Shown here piece after piece: positions 5,338 through 13,010 of a DNA stretch of 15,431 nt. The notes below the pieces were generated by a model. The model did not search any database and was not told where the DNA came from. It saw only the letters and a program-made list of their open reading frames with translations. Positions within the stretch are counted from its first letter, which is position 1, and the number at the start of each line of letters is the position of its first letter. The DNA comes from Terrisporobacter othiniensis (GTDB taxonomy: Bacteria > Bacillota > Clostridia > Peptostreptococcales > Peptostreptococcaceae): contig NZ_JWHR01000060.1 in the NCBI RefSeq assembly GCF_000808015.1, positions 1 through 15,431 on the forward strand. The letters are read 5' to 3'. A program made the translations under genes and the position numbers.

Positions 5338-6639
5338 ATGAAAAAAACGAATAAAGATATTATAATAACAGGTTTTGCATTGTTTGCAATGTTTTTCGGG
5401 GCAGGGAATTTAATCTTCCCACCATTTTTAGGACTGATAACTGGAAGTAGTTGGTTAACTGGATTTACAGGATTTATACTAGCAGATGTAGGTTTATCTC
5501 TATTGGCTATACTTGCAATAGCAAGATGTAATGGAGAGGTTGGGAAAATATTTTCACGAGCTGGGCATAAAATATCGATTGTCTTAGCATGTGCAATAAT
5601 GATTTGTATAGGACCACTTCTTGCCATACCAAGAACTGCAGCAACAACATTTGAAATGGGTATTCAACCAATATTTAGTGGCTTTAACTCAATAATATTC
5701 TCAATAATATTCTTCGGCGTGACATTATTACTAACTATAAGACCATCAAAGGTTGTTGATATAATAGGATCTTATCTGACACCAGCACTTTTAATTTCAT
5801 TATTAGTATTAATAGGTATGGGAGTAGTTAATCCTTTAGGACGTATAGAGCCAGCAACAATAGATGGCGTATTCTCAGAAGGAATATTTCAAGGGTATCA
5901 AACATTGGATGCTCTAGGAGCAGTATCTTTATCAGCTGTAATATTCACAAGTATAGCTAACAAAGGATACACAAAACAAGAAGAAAAAATAAGTATAACA
6001 TTTAAAGCAGGATTAATAGCAGGAGCAGGATTATTCATAGTTTATGGTGGACTTACATACCTTGGAGCAACAGTATCAACTATGTTTGATTCAAATGTAT
6101 CACAAGCTGGATTAATAGTTTCTATAACAGATATGTTATTAGGATTCCCAGGTAAAGTTATATTAGGATTAATAGTAACACTTGCATGTTTAACAACAGC
6201 AATAGGTTTAACATCAGCAACTGGTCAATATTTCTCAAAGCTTTCAAATGATAAGATAAAATATGAAGCAATAGTAACAGGAGTATGTTTATTCAGTTTA
6301 GTAGTTTCTAATTTCGGAGTTGATTCAATAATTAAATTTTCAGCTCCAATACTAACAGTAATATATCCACCAACAATAGTGCTAGTAGTGTATACTTTAT
6401 TAGGACAATTTATAAAAAATGATAATGTATTTAAATTTGCAACATATACAGCATTATTTATGAGTATATTAAATATAATGGGTAGTTTTGGAGTGAAAGT
6501 TCCTCTAATACATAGTTTTCCATTAGATTCATTAGGATTTAATTGGATAGTACCGGTACTTATTGCATCAGTAATAGGATTCTTTGTTAAGTCAAAAGGT
6601 TCAAATGCTAAATCTGATTCAAATGAAGTAACTGCATAG
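5338..6639 (+). CDS. brnQ: Branched-chain amino acid transport system II carrier protein (LIVCS family), copy 2
   Basis: This is a 433-aa paralogue of the carrier at 3342, colinear throughout, with the same family stretches (FALFAMFFGAGNL, PRTAATTFEMG, LTTAIGLTSATGQYFSKL). Substitutions are mostly conservative and cluster in loops and at the C-terminus, so both copies look functional; they may differ in affinity or in regulation. ATG 5338 follows AGGAGG (5327-5332) at 5 bases. It is transcribed alone from the promoter at 5265-5294 and ends at the hairpin at 6663. It carries both a perfect CodY box at 5177 and the promoter-proximal box, so it should be more tightly controlled than copy 1. Confidence 0.95.
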   Translation: MKKTNKDIIITGFALFAMFFGAGNLIFPPFLGLITGSSWLTGFTGFILADVGLSLLAILAIARCNGEVGKIFSRAGHKISIVLACAIMICIGPLLAIPRTAATTFEMGIQPIFSGFNSIIFSIIFFGVTLLLTIRPSKVVDIIGSYLTPALLISLLVLIGMGVVNPLGRIEPATIDGVFSEGIFQGYQTLDALGAVSLSAVIFTSIANKGYTKQEEKISITFKAGLIAGAGLFIVYGGLTYLGATVSTMFDSNVSQAGLIVSITDMLLGFPGKVILGLIVTLACLTTAIGLTSATGQYFSKLSNDKIKYEAIVTGVCLFSLVVSNFGVDSIIKFSAPILTVIYPPTIVLVVYTLLGQFIKNDNVFKFATYTALFMSILNIMGSFGVKVPLIHSFPLDSLGFNWIVPVLIASVIGFFVKSKGSNAKSDSNEVTA

Positions 6640-6662
6640 AATTTTAAATTAAATAAATTTAG

Positions 6663-6703
6663 AAGTCCCTTGATATGTGATTTTACATGATAAGGGACTT
6701 TTT
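6663..6703 (+). terminator. Intrinsic terminator of brnQ copy 2
   Basis: AAGTCCCTT (6663-6671) pairs with AAGGGACTT (6692-6700), a perfect 9 bp. ATGT (6675-6678) and ACAT (6685-6688) extend it inward. The T-run ends at 6703. Confidence 0.85.
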
Positions 6704-6802
6704 AGAGTAGAAGCAGATTTTTTATACCGTTTATAACTTGAGATTAAAATAAAAATTAACTTTGGTAGTCGATAACAAAAATATCTCCAAATAAGAGATT
6801 CA

Positions 6803-6925
6803 ATGGTCAGTATTTTATTTTTATTAATTACTTTAATATATATAATAATAAATATTACATTTTTAATAGTCATTGCAGTGAATCAATTAATAAAAAGTAC
6901 TTTTAGTAAGACAAAAAATAAATAA
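6803..6925 (+). CDS. Possible 40-aa single-span membrane peptide
   Basis: The 6704-6955 gap holds no long gene, but ATG 6803 opens a 40-codon frame starting MVSILFLLITLIYIII. It has about 28 hydrophobic residues and then a basic tail, KSTFSKTKNK. A terminator hairpin follows 30 bases after the stop. One hydrophobic span plus a lysine-rich tail is the architecture of type I toxins and other small membrane proteins. Against this, the upstream site (AAGAGA, 6793-6798) is weak, no clear promoter is visible, and T-rich DNA encodes such strings by chance. I recognise no family. Confidence 0.25.
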   Translation: MVSILFLLITLIYIIINITFLIVIAVNQLIKSTFSKTKNK

Positions 6926-6955
6926 GAATTAGGATTCTATTAAGATATAACTAAA

Positions 6956-6990
6956 AAATCCCTAGTATATAAACTATGCTGGGGATTTTA
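6956..6990 (+). terminator. Hairpin terminator before the oxidoreductase operon
   Basis: AAATCCCTAG (6956-6965) pairs with CTGGGGATTT (6979-6988), 10 bp with one G-U and a 13-base loop, then a short T tract. It either ends a transcript from 6704-6955 or insulates the operon. With weak T-runs on both sides it could work in either direction. Confidence 0.6.
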
Positions 6991-7006
6991 TTATGTTTAA
7001 TAGTAA

Positions 7007-7036
7007 TAGACAAATTTGAAATTTCATAAATATTAA
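7007..7036 (+). promoter_or_regulatory. Weak candidate promoter for the oxidoreductase-ABC operon
   Basis: TAGACA (7007-7012) and TATTAA (7031-7036) are 18 bases apart, just upstream of the ribosome site AGAAGGAGAT (7051-7060). Both hexamers deviate from consensus, so this is only the best candidate between the hairpin at 6956 and the gene. Confidence 0.25.
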
Positions 7037-7068
7037 TAGTACATAAAAGTAGAAGGAGATTTATATTT

Positions 7069-8931
7069 ATGGAAAGTGAAGTTATTGTTATAGGAGCAGG
7101 TCTTTCTGGACTTACATCAGCAGCCCTTCTCGCTAAGAGGGGATTTGATGTAACTGTGGTTGATGCACAGTTTAAACCAGGTGGATCTTGTGGGATTTTC
7201 AAAAGAAAAGATGTAATTTTTGAACAAGGCGCTGCTATGATTTATGGATTTGGAAAGATTGGATTTAATCCACATAGATTTGTTTTCAATGCTTTGGAAG
7301 AACCTATAGATATAATAAAACATGATGAATTGTATTGTATTAACTTTAAGGGAAAAAGAATTATTTTTCACGAAGATATTAACAAGTTTACTGATGAATT
7401 GGGCAAAATTTTTCCTGAAGAAAAGAAGAATTTTAAGAAGTTTTATAATGATTTATCAGATTTATATTTAAAAGTTATAGCTAAGCAACCTACATTCACC
7501 ACACCAGATGTAGTGACAAAAGAGCAAGGGTTAATGCAATTAAAAAGCCATCCAAAAGCATATATGAAATTTTTAGGGTTTATGAATAAAAATACAGAGT
7601 ATTTATTAAAAAAATACTTTGAGACTAAAGAAGTTTTTGATTTTTTTGACAAGCTTACTTCAACTTATTGTTATACAAATGTTTATGAAACACCAGCTAT
7701 ATTGTCCTCTGTAATGTTTGTAGATAATCACTTTGGAGGAAGCTATTATCCTGCTGGATCAACGTTAAATTTAGTAGGAAAGCTAGAAAAAGTTATAGAA
7801 GAAAATAAAGGAGAGATGATTTACAACAAGAAAGTAGAGAAGATTTTAGTAGACAATAATAAAGTTATAGGCGTAAGGTTGGATGATAATCAAGTTATTA
7901 AAAGTAAAATAGTAATTAATTCGGGAAATGTATGGAATCTATATAATAGTTTAATTGATAAAAATTTATGTAAGAAAAATAGAAAATGGGCAAATTCCTT
8001 AATATCTACCTATCCATCTCTAGTTTTATTTGCATTAGTAGAAGAGAGAGTAATACCTGAGGATACTTTGCCAATAGAAATGTTAATTAGTAACTCTAAA
8101 AAAATTGATGAAGGAGAAATAACTGTTTATATATTAAGTAAAGATGATTATACCCTTTGTCCAAGGGGATATCACACAATTATGGCAATAGGACCTTCAT
8201 TTAAGCCATGGCCAGTTGGATTAGATAAAGATTATCATGATGTTGACTATTTAAATAAAAAAGCCATTGAAAAAAATAGGATGCTACAAGTATTAGAAAA
8301 AAGATTTCCAGGATTTATAGATGCTATATCTTATGTGGAATTAAGTACACCAGCAACTTTAGAAAATTTAGTTATGAAGGAAAAAGGTGCTGTCGCAGGA
8401 CCAAAGCAACAGCTAGGTCAACATATGATGAAAAGATTGAAAACTAAGGGAGATATAGAAGGTCTTTATAATTGTGGAGAATCTACAGTTATGGGAACTG
8501 GAACGCCTGCCGTTACTGTATCAGGAATAAGTGCTGCAAACTTGATTTTAAGAGAGCATCATATGAAAGAATATGAAAATAAAGATATTAAAAAAGATTA
8601 TGTAAGAATAGTTGAAAATCCATATAGAGGTGAAAGTTTAAAATTAAGTTATGATGAGTTGGAGGATAAAATAGGAAAATTAGCTATGAAGTGTCAATAT
8701 TGTATGAATCCAACTTGTGAAAGTGCATGTAAGAACAATGTTCCAATAAGAGATATAAATAGAAAATTATCTGTTGGAAATTTCTATGGTGGAAGAAAAT
8801 TATTAAACCAGCACAAAGTAAATCCTTGTATTAATTGTGAAGAGATTTCATGTGAAAAAGCCTGTGTAAGAAGGAAATTTGATAATGCTGTAAATATAAA
8901 AGAAATAAATATTAACTTAATCAAAAAATAA
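7069..8931 (+). CDS. CrtI-like FAD-dependent oxidoreductase fused to a C-terminal double [4Fe-4S] domain
   Basis: This 620-aa protein has two parts. Residues 1 to about 500 form a phytoene desaturase / carotenoid isomerase-type FAD domain: dinucleotide-binding GAGLSG (9-14) with D32 ending the second strand, PGGSCGIF (37-44), and the C-terminal FAD signature GLYNCGE...GTGTPAVTVSGISAA. Residues about 535-620 carry two CX2CX4CX3C motifs (C542, C545, C550, C554 and C587, C590, C595, C599), as in the N-terminal Fe-S domain of GltD and dihydropyrimidine dehydrogenase, but here placed at the C-terminus. The clusters could pass electrons to or from the flavin. The substrate is unknown; CrtI relatives act on polyenes and retinoid-like compounds. 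ATG 7069 follows AGAAGGAGAT. It is first in an operon with three exporter genes, the next starting 12 bases on. Confidence 0.8.
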   Translation: MESEVIVIGAGLSGLTSAALLAKRGFDVTVVDAQFKPGGSCGIFKRKDVIFEQGAAMIYGFGKIGFNPHRFVFNALEEPIDIIKHDELYCINFKGKRIIFHEDINKFTDELGKIFPEEKKNFKKFYNDLSDLYLKVIAKQPTFTTPDVVTKEQGLMQLKSHPKAYMKFLGFMNKNTEYLLKKYFETKEVFDFFDKLTSTYCYTNVYETPAILSSVMFVDNHFGGSYYPAGSTLNLVGKLEKVIEENKGEMIYNKKVEKILVDNNKVIGVRLDDNQVIKSKIVINSGNVWNLYNSLIDKNLCKKNRKWANSLISTYPSLVLFALVEERVIPEDTLPIEMLISNSKKIDEGEITVYILSKDDYTLCPRGYHTIMAIGPSFKPWPVGLDKDYHDVDYLNKKAIEKNRMLQVLEKRFPGFIDAISYVELSTPATLENLVMKEKGAVAGPKQQLGQHMMKRLKTKGDIEGLYNCGESTVMGTGTPAVTVSGISAANLILREHHMKEYENKDIKKDYVRIVENPYRGESLKLSYDELEDKIGKLAMKCQYCMNPTCESACKNNVPIRDINRKLSVGNFYGGRKLLNQHKVNPCINCEEISCEKACVRRKFDNAVNIKEININLIKK

Positions 8932-8943
8932 AGGAGGATGACA

Positions 8944-9873
8944 ATGTATATTCTCCAGGTAAAAGATGTGCATAAATCTTATAATAAAACAGAGGCAATA
9001 AAAGGTGTGAGTTTCTCTATAAAAGAGGGAGAAATATATGGATTACTAGGACCAAATGGAGCAGGTAAAAGTACTCTTATTAAAATAATTGCTGGAATTG
9101 AGAAGCAAGACAGGGGAAAAATTGTTTTTGAGGAAGAAGTAACAAATATAAATAAGTATAAGAAAAACATGGGTATTTTAACACAAGATATTGCCATATA
9201 CCCTAGCTTTACAGCCTATGAAAATATTTCGTTTTTTTGTTCACTATATTCTTACAAAGGCAGAGAGTTAAAAAGAAGGGTGGAAAGGTCCTTAGAGTTT
9301 GTGGGTCTTAATGATTGTAGAAATAAAAAAGCAGAAGAATTTTCTGGAGGTATGATGAGAAGATTACATCTGGCTTGTGCTATAGCTCATACACCAAAAC
9401 TTATTATTATGGATGAGCCTACAGTTGGTATAGACCCTCAATCAAGAAATCATATATTAGAATCAGTTAGAAAACTGAAAAGCGAGGGAGTTAGTATAAT
9501 TTATACCTCTCATTATATGGAGGAAATAGAAGAAATATGTGATGAAATTTGTATATTAGACAGAGGTAAAATTATCGCAAAGGGAAGCTCTAAATATCTT
9601 AAAAATAATCTAATAAAAAATAATACTTATATTATTATTCTAAAAAATAAAATAGATAATATTGAAAATAATATTCAAAAAATAGATGGAGTTAATTATG
9701 TAAGCATTAATGGCAGAGAGATAAAATGCTCTTATTCAAAGGATATTAACATCTTGCAAAAGCTGGTAAATACTATTTTTAATAATGGTGGAGTAATAGA
9801 AAGTATAAAAAATGAGTTGCCCACATTAGAAAATGTGTTTTTAAATCTTACTGGGAAAAAGCTAAGAAATTAG
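8944..9873 (+). CDS. ABC transporter ATP-binding protein (ABC-2 exporter type)
   Basis: This 309-aa ATPase of the drug/lipid exporter class has Walker A GPNGAGKST (36-44), Q-loop Q81, an LSGG-like signature FSGGM (133-137), Walker B LIIMDEP (153-159, catalytic E158) and switch H190. Residues about 215-309 form the C-terminal extension common in ABC-2 ATPases. ATG 8944 is chosen over ATG 8938 because AAGGAGG (8931-8937) abuts 8938 but lies 6 bases before 8944. The ribosome site overlaps the stop of the oxidoreductase gene, which suggests translational coupling. With the two permeases it would form one transporter of ATPase-permease-permease make-up, the arrangement of LnrLMN-type exporters in Bacillus. 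Confidence 0.92.
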   Translation: MYILQVKDVHKSYNKTEAIKGVSFSIKEGEIYGLLGPNGAGKSTLIKIIAGIEKQDRGKIVFEEEVTNINKYKKNMGILTQDIAIYPSFTAYENISFFCSLYSYKGRELKRRVERSLEFVGLNDCRNKKAEEFSGGMMRRLHLACAIAHTPKLIIMDEPTVGIDPQSRNHILESVRKLKSEGVSIIYTSHYMEEIEEICDEICILDRGKIIAKGSSKYLKNNLIKNNTYIIILKNKIDNIENNIQKIDGVNYVSINGREIKCSYSKDINILQKLVNTIFNNGGVIESIKNELPTLENVFLNLTGKKLRN

Positions 9874-9891
9874 TAGATAAGGAGGATAAAT

Positions 9892-11040
9892 TTGATTTTA
9901 TTAACTCTTATAAAAAAAGAAATTATACAATTTTTTAGAAGTAAAAGCGATGTAATTATTATGCTTATATTCCCAGTAATCCTTATTTTTGTAATGGGGA
10001 AGTCCCTAAATGGACTTATGGGAATGGAGAAAGATATATTTAATGATAAAATTATATATTATAGGGTAAATGCACCAATTGAAAATGAGCAGGATTTGCA
10101 ACGCTTCTATGATTTTATGATTCATTTTGAAAAAAACACAAATGTTAAGTTTATAGAAAATAGTAATTATAATGAAGCTACAAGAGATGTAAATAATAAT
10201 AAGGCAATTTGTTTTATTGATATTTATGATAATGATATTAATTATTTCAGAAATGAAAAAAAAGAAAGTACAGAAAGTAAAGTATTTAGAAATTTATATG
10301 AGCAATATATGAAAAAATATACATTTTTACAGTCAATCTACAAATCAAATCCACAACAAATAAAAAATGTCCTGGATTATGAAATAAAAATATTTTTAAT
10401 AAATGAAGGTATAAATGCAAAAGAAGTAAACTCTTTTACTTATTACACCTTTGCCATACTGGTGCTAATAATTTTATACATATCCAGTCTTACTTCCACG
10501 GCCATGTATAAGGAGAGATTCTTACATACAATGACAAGACTTAAAGTTTCAAACACAAAAAAAATCAATATATTATTGTCGAAAATAGCATTAGGAATAA
10601 TTGTAGGAGTGCTACAAATAATTATAGTTTACATAAGTAGTACTAAGTTTTTAAAGGTAAATTGGGGAGAAAATTTACCATATATTTTCATGGTATTAAT
10701 GAGTCTTGTAGTTTTTAGCTCCGTACTTGGAATATTTATGTCCATGATTTTTTCAGATCAAAAAACTGCTTATACAGTCAACAATATATTAATTATAATC
10801 ATGGGATTTTTAGGTGGTTCTTATGTACCTATGTGTTTAATAAAATCAGTAAGAGTAACTAGTTTTCTTGCACAAATTATGCCAAGCTATTGGGCAAATA
10901 TATCTTTACTTGGTTTATCTTATAATGTGCAAACAAAATATTATATTATTTCAATATGTATATCCTTAGGTTTATCAGTTTTAATGTTAATCATAGGAAA
11001 TTTAATATCAAAACTAAAGGTAGGTGGAAGTTTTGATTAG
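9892..11040 (+). CDS. ABC-2 type transporter permease (first of pair)
   Basis: This 382-aa membrane protein has typical ABC-2 permease layout. One membrane segment near residues 20-42 (VIIMLIFPVILIFVMG) is followed by a hydrophilic, probably extracytoplasmic domain to about residue 180, then about five segments to the C-terminus. TTG 9892 is the start, 6 bases after GGAGG (9881-9885), only 18 bases downstream of the ATPase gene. The gene ends inside the start region of the second permease. The pairing of two related permeases with one ATPase suggests a heterodimeric export channel. Confidence 0.88.
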   Translation: MILLTLIKKEIIQFFRSKSDVIIMLIFPVILIFVMGKSLNGLMGMEKDIFNDKIIYYRVNAPIENEQDLQRFYDFMIHFEKNTNVKFIENSNYNEATRDVNNNKAICFIDIYDNDINYFRNEKKESTESKVFRNLYEQYMKKYTFLQSIYKSNPQQIKNVLDYEIKIFLINEGINAKEVNSFTYYTFAILVLIILYISSLTSTAMYKERFLHTMTRLKVSNTKKINILLSKIALGIIVGVLQIIIVYISSTKFLKVNWGENLPYIFMVLMSLVVFSSVLGIFMSMIFSDQKTAYTVNNILIIIMGFLGGSYVPMCLIKSVRVTSFLAQIMPSYWANISLLGLSYNVQTKYYIISICISLGLSVLMLIIGNLISKLKVGGSFD

Positions 11041-12142
11041 ATTAATAATAAACACTATGAAGGTATTGATGAAAAAGAAAAGCTACATAATAGTTGGAAT
11101 TATTATACCTGCCTTTATAATAGTATTTTTTAGTTTCGAGTTTGGAGGAGAGTACAAATTTAAGGTGGGAGTAATAGATAATGATAACTCCTATACATCA
11201 AAGGAAATAATAAAAACTATTGATGATTTAGAAGATATTGAAAGTGTAGAAATAAAAGCTGAGGATTATAAAATTTTATTGATAACCGAGCAGATCCAGA
11301 TGGCTATAATTATAGATGATGATTTTCAAAATAAGCTACTAAGTTCAGAAGAAAATGAAATAAAGATAAAATCTATTAATGAAAGTGATGTTAAATCAGT
11401 AGTTAAAACTATGGTAGAGTTGAAGTGTGAAGACTTATCTATGATTGCAAAAATGAGTAACAAAGATATAAATAAATTCAAAGAAATAAACCAGGATTAT
11501 AATGACAAAACTACGAGACTTAGTTTAAATGATGTGGATGAAGAAAGACCAAAAATAGAAAATTCATTGGGATTAATCATATTTGTTATATTTATTGTTG
11601 GAGGAAATATTGCTAATTTTTTAATTGAAGATGAGGAAAATAAAACAAAAACAAGAATACTTAGTTCGGGAATAAGTAAATGGAAATATTATCTTTCGTT
11701 GGTTTTTGTTTTTTATATAATGTCATCTATAACAATTTTAATTTACTATGTATTGTCAAAAATTTTTAGAATAGATTTTGGAATGGAAAATACCTTGAAT
11801 TTTTTAATTGTTATGCTACTTCTAAATCTTGTTGCTCTAAGTTTTAATTTATGTATAGTTACTTTTATTAGGAGTAGATATACCTCTGGCATAGTGAATG
11901 TACTTATAATGGTTCCTTGCTGTATGTTAAGTGGAGTGTTTTGGGATTTTCATATAATGCCAGGAAATTTACAAACGATAGGTCAATTTATGCCAACCAG
12001 ATGGGTTTATATTTGTATCGAAAATCTACAAAGAACTAATAGCTTAACTAGTATAAACATATATTTAAGTGCAATGGTTATTTTATCAATTATATTTTTT
12101 GTTATAAGTTTTATTAAATTAAAAGTAAATAGAGAAGTTTAG
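11033..12142 (+). CDS. ABC-2 type transporter permease (second of pair)
   Basis: This membrane protein of about 369 aa has the same plan as its neighbour. A first segment near residues 17-35 (SYIIVGIIIPAFIIVFFSF) is followed by a soluble domain to about residue 180, then five segments including LGLIIFVIFIVGGNIANF and MVPCCMLSGVFWDF. TTG 11033 is favoured since AGGTGG (11022-11027) lies 5 bases before it; a GTG at 11024 would have only AAAGG at 3 bases. The start overlaps the end of the previous gene (TTGATTAG), so translation is coupled. It is the last gene of the operon, which ends at the shared hairpin at 12161. Confidence 0.88.
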   Translation: MIRLIINTMKVLMKKKSYIIVGIIIPAFIIVFFSFEFGGEYKFKVGVIDNDNSYTSKEIIKTIDDLEDIESVEIKAEDYKILLITEQIQMAIIIDDDFQNKLLSSEENEIKIKSINESDVKSVVKTMVELKCEDLSMIAKMSNKDINKFKEINQDYNDKTTRLSLNDVDEERPKIENSLGLIIFVIFIVGGNIANFLIEDEENKTKTRILSSGISKWKYYLSLVFVFYIMSSITILIYYVLSKIFRIDFGMENTLNFLIVMLLLNLVALSFNLCIVTFIRSRYTSGIVNVLIMVPCCMLSGVFWDFHIMPGNLQTIGQFMPTRWVYICIENLQRTNSLTSINIYLSAMVILSIIFFVISFIKLKVNREV

Positions 12143-12153
12143 TATTTTATAAT

Positions 12154-12189
12154 AAAGAAAAAGGTTGGACTAAATAGTAGTTCAACCTT
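12154..12189 (-). terminator. Terminator hairpin between convergent genes
   Basis: AAGGTTGGACT (12161-12171) pairs with AGTTCAACCTT (12179-12189), 11 bp with one G-T. On the minus strand it is followed by TTTTTCTTT (12162-12154), a good tail for the leftward gene. On the plus strand the tail is only GAATTTT, so it is a weaker terminator for the permease operon. Confidence 0.8.
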
Positions 12190-12198
12190 GAATTTTGA

Positions 12199-12909
12199 CT
12201 AATTTTCTTTGTTGTCAGAGTCTAATGTAAAGTACAATCCTTTAGTAACTACATGAAACTTATTATCTAAGAAATTACAAAGAGTTTGAATAATGCCCAA
12301 AGTATCTGCGTTTACAACACCAACTATTCTTTGTTGTATAAGTAGTTCATAGTAACTATTATCTACATCTTTTATTGGAAAAAGAGTATTGGGAGCATCT
12401 ACGTAAGCTTCCACGCCAGGAAGAACCTTACCTTCATCATCATAAGCCAATTGGAGATAATCTTTTGGTCTAGTTGCAAGATTAATAGAGTATTTCTTTT
12501 CACCACAATTAACATGAACTTTATAATTATCCTTAAATTTTGCACTGCAAGAATTATTTTTTGAAATATCATTTTGGTTAAAAATTTCTCTAATTTCATT
12601 TTTATCAAATTTATAAATTACTCCAATTTCAAATCCTCCAGAACCACCAAAGCTACCTCTTACCATAATCTCATCTTTACCATCATTCGTGAAATCTCCG
12701 CAAAACAGTTGCATATCATAACCTGAATAAGGTAATTGTATTTTAACTGGGTATCCAACATCAGGCTTCACAACTAATTCAAGGTTTTGACTATAGGAGC
12801 TATTTTCATAAGGAAAAACTCCTACTAAAATGGCTTTATCTTGGGAGTGTTTATCAACTATATTTGCAGAGACACTATCAACAACAACTTTATTATTAGA
12901 ATCAGACAT
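12199..12909 (-). CDS. VCBS/FG-GAP repeat-like protein of unknown function
   Basis: This 236-aa leftward gene encodes a soluble beta-rich protein. Residues 70-93 (CGDFTNDGKDEIMVRGSFGGSGGFE) contain a DxTxDGxxD calcium-loop-like motif typical of VCBS/FG-GAP blades. A second, weaker blade-like stretch (FPIKDVDNSYYELLIQQR, about 177-194) is followed by VVNADTLGIIQTL, a pattern I recall from VCBS-repeat proteins of Bacillus and Clostridium. There is no signal peptide or cell-wall anchor, unlike secreted family members, so it may stay in the cell or reach the spore surface. ATG 12909 lies 6 bases after GGGGG (on the minus strand, 12920-12916). It is divergent from the ACT gene and ends at the hairpin at 12161. 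Confidence 0.65.
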   Translation of the reverse strand: MSDSNNKVVVDSVSANIVDKHSQDKAILVGVFPYENSSYSQNLELVVKPDVGYPVKIQLPYSGYDMQLFCGDFTNDGKDEIMVRGSFGGSGGFEIGVIYKFDKNEIREIFNQNDISKNNSCSAKFKDNYKVHVNCGEKKYSINLATRPKDYLQLAYDDEGKVLPGVEAYVDAPNTLFPIKDVDNSYYELLIQQRIVGVVNADTLGIIQTLCNFLDNKFHVVTKGLYFTLDSDNKEN

Positions 12910-12947
12910 AATAATCCCCCATTTACATTAAATTTATATCTTCTTCT

Positions 12948-12993
12948 AACTTATGAAGTTAAATTGTGTTATGTTAATATTATTAATAATATT
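12948..12993. promoter_or_regulatory. Divergent intergenic region with two palindromes and facing promoters
   Basis: AACTTATGAAGTT (12948-12960) is a perfect 5+3+5 inverted repeat. AATATTATTAATAATATT (12976-12993) is a perfect 18-bp palindrome. Rightward, TTGTGT (12964-12969) and TAATAT (12987-12992) are 17 apart and would serve the ACT gene with a very short leader. Leftward, a TATAAA-like -10 near 12933-12938 would serve the VCBS-like gene. The palindromes overlap both promoters and could be operators, though the second is pure A/T. Confidence 0.4.
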
Positions 12994-13010
12994 TAAAAGG
13001 GGTGATGAAA

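Larger units (their letters stand above)
2843..6639 (+). repeat. Ancient tandem duplication: small FtsK-like gene plus brnQ
   Basis: Two colinear units are visible. Unit 1 is the 106-aa gene (from about 2843), its terminator (3091-3122), the promoter region (3236-3299) and brnQ (3342-4643). Unit 2 is the gene remnant (about 4829-5042), terminator (5090-5121), promoter region (5231-5294) and brnQ (5338-6639). The two start codons are 1996 bases apart. The brnQ proteins are both 433 aa, align without gaps and are roughly 85% identical by eye. An identical 47-bp block covers 3236-3282 and 5231-5277. The downstream terminators differ. Confidence 0.8.

Noticed and set aside
6649..6873. Leftward 74-codon frame across the gap after brnQ copy 2
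   Set aside because: It runs through the brnQ terminator hairpin, lacks a ribosome site and has low-complexity I/K-rich content.
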